This document shows positions 21,801-22,343 of a DNA stretch of 22,343 nucleotides, piece after piece; position 1 is the stretch's first letter; each line of letters opens with the position of its first letter. Made by a program: the position numbers and the translations under genes. The notes under the pieces were generated by a model, which saw only the letters and a list, made by a program, of their open reading frames with translations, had not been told where the DNA came from and searched no databases. Where the stretch lies: contig DATCZS010000072.1 of NCBI GenBank assembly GCA_036525795.1, forward strand, positions 1-22,343. The letters are read 5' to 3'. The DNA is from DATCZS01 sp036525795. GTDB taxonomy: Bacteria; Actinomycetota; Acidimicrobiia; Spongiisociales; ZC4RG35.

Positions 21801-22239
21801 CCAGTTCGGCGGCCAGCCGGGCCACGTCGCGCTCGGCACCCCTTGCGAGCACGACCGGCTCGTACGGCGACGGGCTCGTTCGTTGGATCGCCGCTCTGAC
21901 CGGGGCGACCACGATGGTTCCCTCCCCTCCCGCCGCCAGCGCATGCCGCGCCTGGGCGCGCCGGGCCATGGTCGAGGCGTTGGGTGAGAGGTGCTCGAAG
22001 GGCAGGGTCTCCCATGCCGGCATGAGGCGGACGTCCTCACAGAACAGACCGACATCGTCCGCCAGCTCCTCGGCGTCACGCTCGCCCGGAACCACCACCA
22101 GCATCGGCCCGGCGGTGGCACGCGACAGCCCGGCGATTGCGAACGCACGAGCGCCATGGGCGACCGCCCAGCGCCCCGGAAGGCTCGGCACGTGCTGGGC
22201 GCGCCAGGAATCGACGAGGGCGGCGAGCGGAGCGGTCAT
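18868..22239 (-). CDS. mfd: Transcription-repair coupling factor Mfd
   Basis: A 1,123-residue DNA translocase that removes RNA polymerase stalled at lesions and recruits UvrA. The UvrB-homology region is at about 1-210 (EARGEFAVRGGIVDVF, RIDFWGDEVEDLR). The CarD-like RNA-polymerase-interaction domain is at 463-520 (GDYVVHHKHGIGRFEG, LYVPTDQL). The superfamily-2 motor follows: Walker A GDVGFGKTE (612-620), DEEQ (713-716), TATPIPRT (739-746), the TRG segment after TTIIESGLDLP (852-862), and RGRVGR (884-889). The C-terminal autoinhibitory domain fills 980-1123. All core motifs are intact. The ATG at 22237-22239 is chosen because the family-like sequence begins there; the upstream extension is Arg-rich. 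No Shine-Dalgarno sequence is visible before it. Confidence 0.97.
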   Translation of the reverse strand: MTAPLAALVDSWRAQHVPSLPGRWAVAHGARAFAIAGLSRATAGPMLVVVPGERDAEELADDVGLFCEDVRLMPAWETLPFEHLSPNASTMARRAQARHALAAGGEGTIVVAPVRAAIQRTSPSPYEPVVLARGAERDVARLAAELAEMGYHRTDRVEARGEFAVRGGIVDVFAAQADEPVRIDFWGDEVEDLRGFGVGDQRSREAVERLIVYPAREFRPGPGVVERAIGLVSTDPWNASVWDRLAEGAHFAGMESWMPWMAEERCVLDEVGPGVTVVVVDPAQAVDRARALIDEEQALAEALAVTWGHGAPEAGEHPALFLDLASRLASRPTVEMPAVPTGPADEQLAVRGLDAAPGDAEAVAGAIGRLLQRGIAVVVAMDGVPAADRVARVLGDLGTVLERREALDAGRSGVIGTGIHRGFVLPDIGVAVLGEQEIAGRRRAHRRVGTRRSAGVGAEYRDLEPGDYVVHHKHGIGRFEGLVSRTMAGVERDYLVVAYAGEDRLYVPTDQLAAVTRYTGGEAPRVSRMGGKDWSETRSKVRKAAAAVAEQVVRLHRLRAQATGHAYPPDSPWQREMEAAFPFEETPDQLTSIGDVKLDMESDRPMDRLVFGDVGFGKTEVAIRAAFKAVNGGKQVGILCPTTLLAQQHFQTFSERFAPYPVEVAMLSRFVTSREAARTIEGLRTGKVDVVIGTHRLLSEDMAFKSLGLLVVDEEQRFGVAAKDRIKQLRIGVDVLTLTATPIPRTLEMALTGIRDVSHIRTPPEDRHPILTYVGPYDEQTVSAAIRREMLREGQIFYVHNRIQSIERAVARLRQLVPDARYVVAHGRMSEGQLEQVMLDFWNREYDVMVATTIIESGLDLPQVNTLIVERADLLGLAQLYQLRGRVGRSDQRAYAYLMHPSDQSLTEEAYRRLEAIGEATDLGSGFHLAMKDLEIRGAGSILGEVQSGHVAAVGFDLYAELVAEAVDELSGNESLPQRGAEAEIRIDLPIDAHLPDHYIEDQQLRLEAYRRLAVARSHAEVDEVAAEWEDRFGPLPDRARSLLEVAHLRVETVRVGLTEVVRLRDEIRLSPVDLSVSQEVRLQRLAPRAVLRASEGVLFLPSPRPLVAGLLDFLGSMWPEDG

Positions 22240-22250
22240 CAGACGAGACG

Positions 22251-22256
22251 ATCGTA
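22251..22256 (-). promoter_or_regulatory. Candidate -10 for mfd with a very short leader
   Basis: On the minus strand TACGAT fits TANNNT and ends 11 bases before the mfd ATG, so the leader would be only about four bases. This agrees with the missing Shine-Dalgarno sequence. No good -35 is seen. Read-through from the upstream partial gene, 35 bases away, is the alternative. Confidence 0.25.
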
Positions 22257-22274
22257 GGCGACTGGCCCCGGAAC

Positions 22275-22343
22275 TCAGCCGGTGGCGTAGCTGCCCGTCC
22301 CGACGGCGATGAGCGTGCCCTCTTCGTTGCACAGCTCCATCCG
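22275..22343 (-). CDS. C-terminal end of a PaaI-like hotdog thioesterase (partial)
   Basis: The last 22 codons of a minus-strand gene that enters from the window edge and stops at TGA (22275-22277). The translation, MELCNEEGTLIAVGTGSYATG after one Arg, resembles the final beta-strand pair of PaaI-type acyl-CoA thioesterases, which commonly end in NxEGxLVAxGTGTY. The rest, including the catalytic region, is outside the window, so the substrate cannot be inferred. The stop lies 35 bases before the mfd ATG on the same strand, and co-transcription with mfd is possible. The fragment is short, so the family is a pattern-based judgement. Confidence 0.65.
   Translation of the reverse strand, partial: RMELCNEEGTLIAVGTGSYATG

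Noticed and set aside
19096..21987. A 963-codon open frame on the plus strand across mfd
   Set aside because: It lies antisense to mfd, whose helicase motifs are unmistakable. The translation is His/Arg/Pro-rich without domains, as expected for the shadow of a high-GC gene.
1..22343. Mobile elements, CRISPR arrays or prophage
   Set aside because: No transposase, integrase, phage structural gene, regularly spaced repeat or compositional break was seen; all called genes share similar high-GC codon use.

Overview
The window reads as a high-GC chromosome segment (roughly two thirds G+C by eye, strongly G/C-biased third codon positions) from an actinobacterium. The best lineage clue is the block mfd / parvulin lipoprotein / mazG / eno / ftsB / DUF501 / ppx, which I recall as matching the mycobacterial order mfd-mazG-lpqU-eno-ftsB-DUF501-ppx (Rv1020 to Rv1026). 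Here a PrsA/SurA-like peptidyl-prolyl isomerase lies between mfd and mazG, and no lpqU-like gene is present. That variant, with GTG and TTG starts, suggests a deep actinobacterial lineage such as Acidimicrobiia; the class is inference. Apart from an SRPBCC gene and an ammonium transporter, every gene is on the minus strand, so the window is transcribed mainly from its high to its low coordinates.

Layout. 1-2018: an FlK-like hotdog thioesterase coupled to a leucyl aminopeptidase (minus), preceded by a 198-base edge with no firm gene. 2144-2581: a lone SRPBCC protein on plus, divergent from the aminopeptidase and probably leaderless. 2657-4908: a 115-residue protein of unknown function, an enoyl-CoA hydratase and a tandem universal stress protein. 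5041-11325: a tight four-gene minus-strand unit, MoxR ATPase, DUF58 protein, DUF4129 membrane protein, then a large GNAT-plus-acyl-CoA-synthetase fusion. 11665-13020: ammonium transporter on plus, after a 339-base divergent intergenic region. 13074-13155: tRNA-Leu(UAA). 13174-18674: ppx, DUF501, ftsB, eno, mazG and the parvulin lipoprotein, mostly joined by 4-base start/stop overlaps. 18868-22239: mfd. 22275-22343: the last 22 codons of what looks like a PaaI-type thioesterase.

How the genes fit together. The right half is a housekeeping block: transcription-coupled repair (Mfd), extracytoplasmic protein folding (parvulin lipoprotein), nucleotide-pool cleaning (MazG), glycolysis (enolase), cell division (FtsB), polyphosphate or (p)ppGpp turnover (Ppx) and a leucine tRNA. 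The middle unit pairs a MoxR/DUF58 chaperone-like module with a membrane protein and a candidate protein-lysine acetyltransferase / ADP-forming acyl-CoA synthetase. No transposase, phage gene, CRISPR array or other clear sign of recent transfer was seen. The most distinctive points are the GNAT-synthetase fusion that keeps its phosphohistidine motif and sits in the MoxR operon, the absence of a transglutaminase domain from that operon, the bldA-like tRNA next to ppx, and palindromes over the stress-protein promoter.
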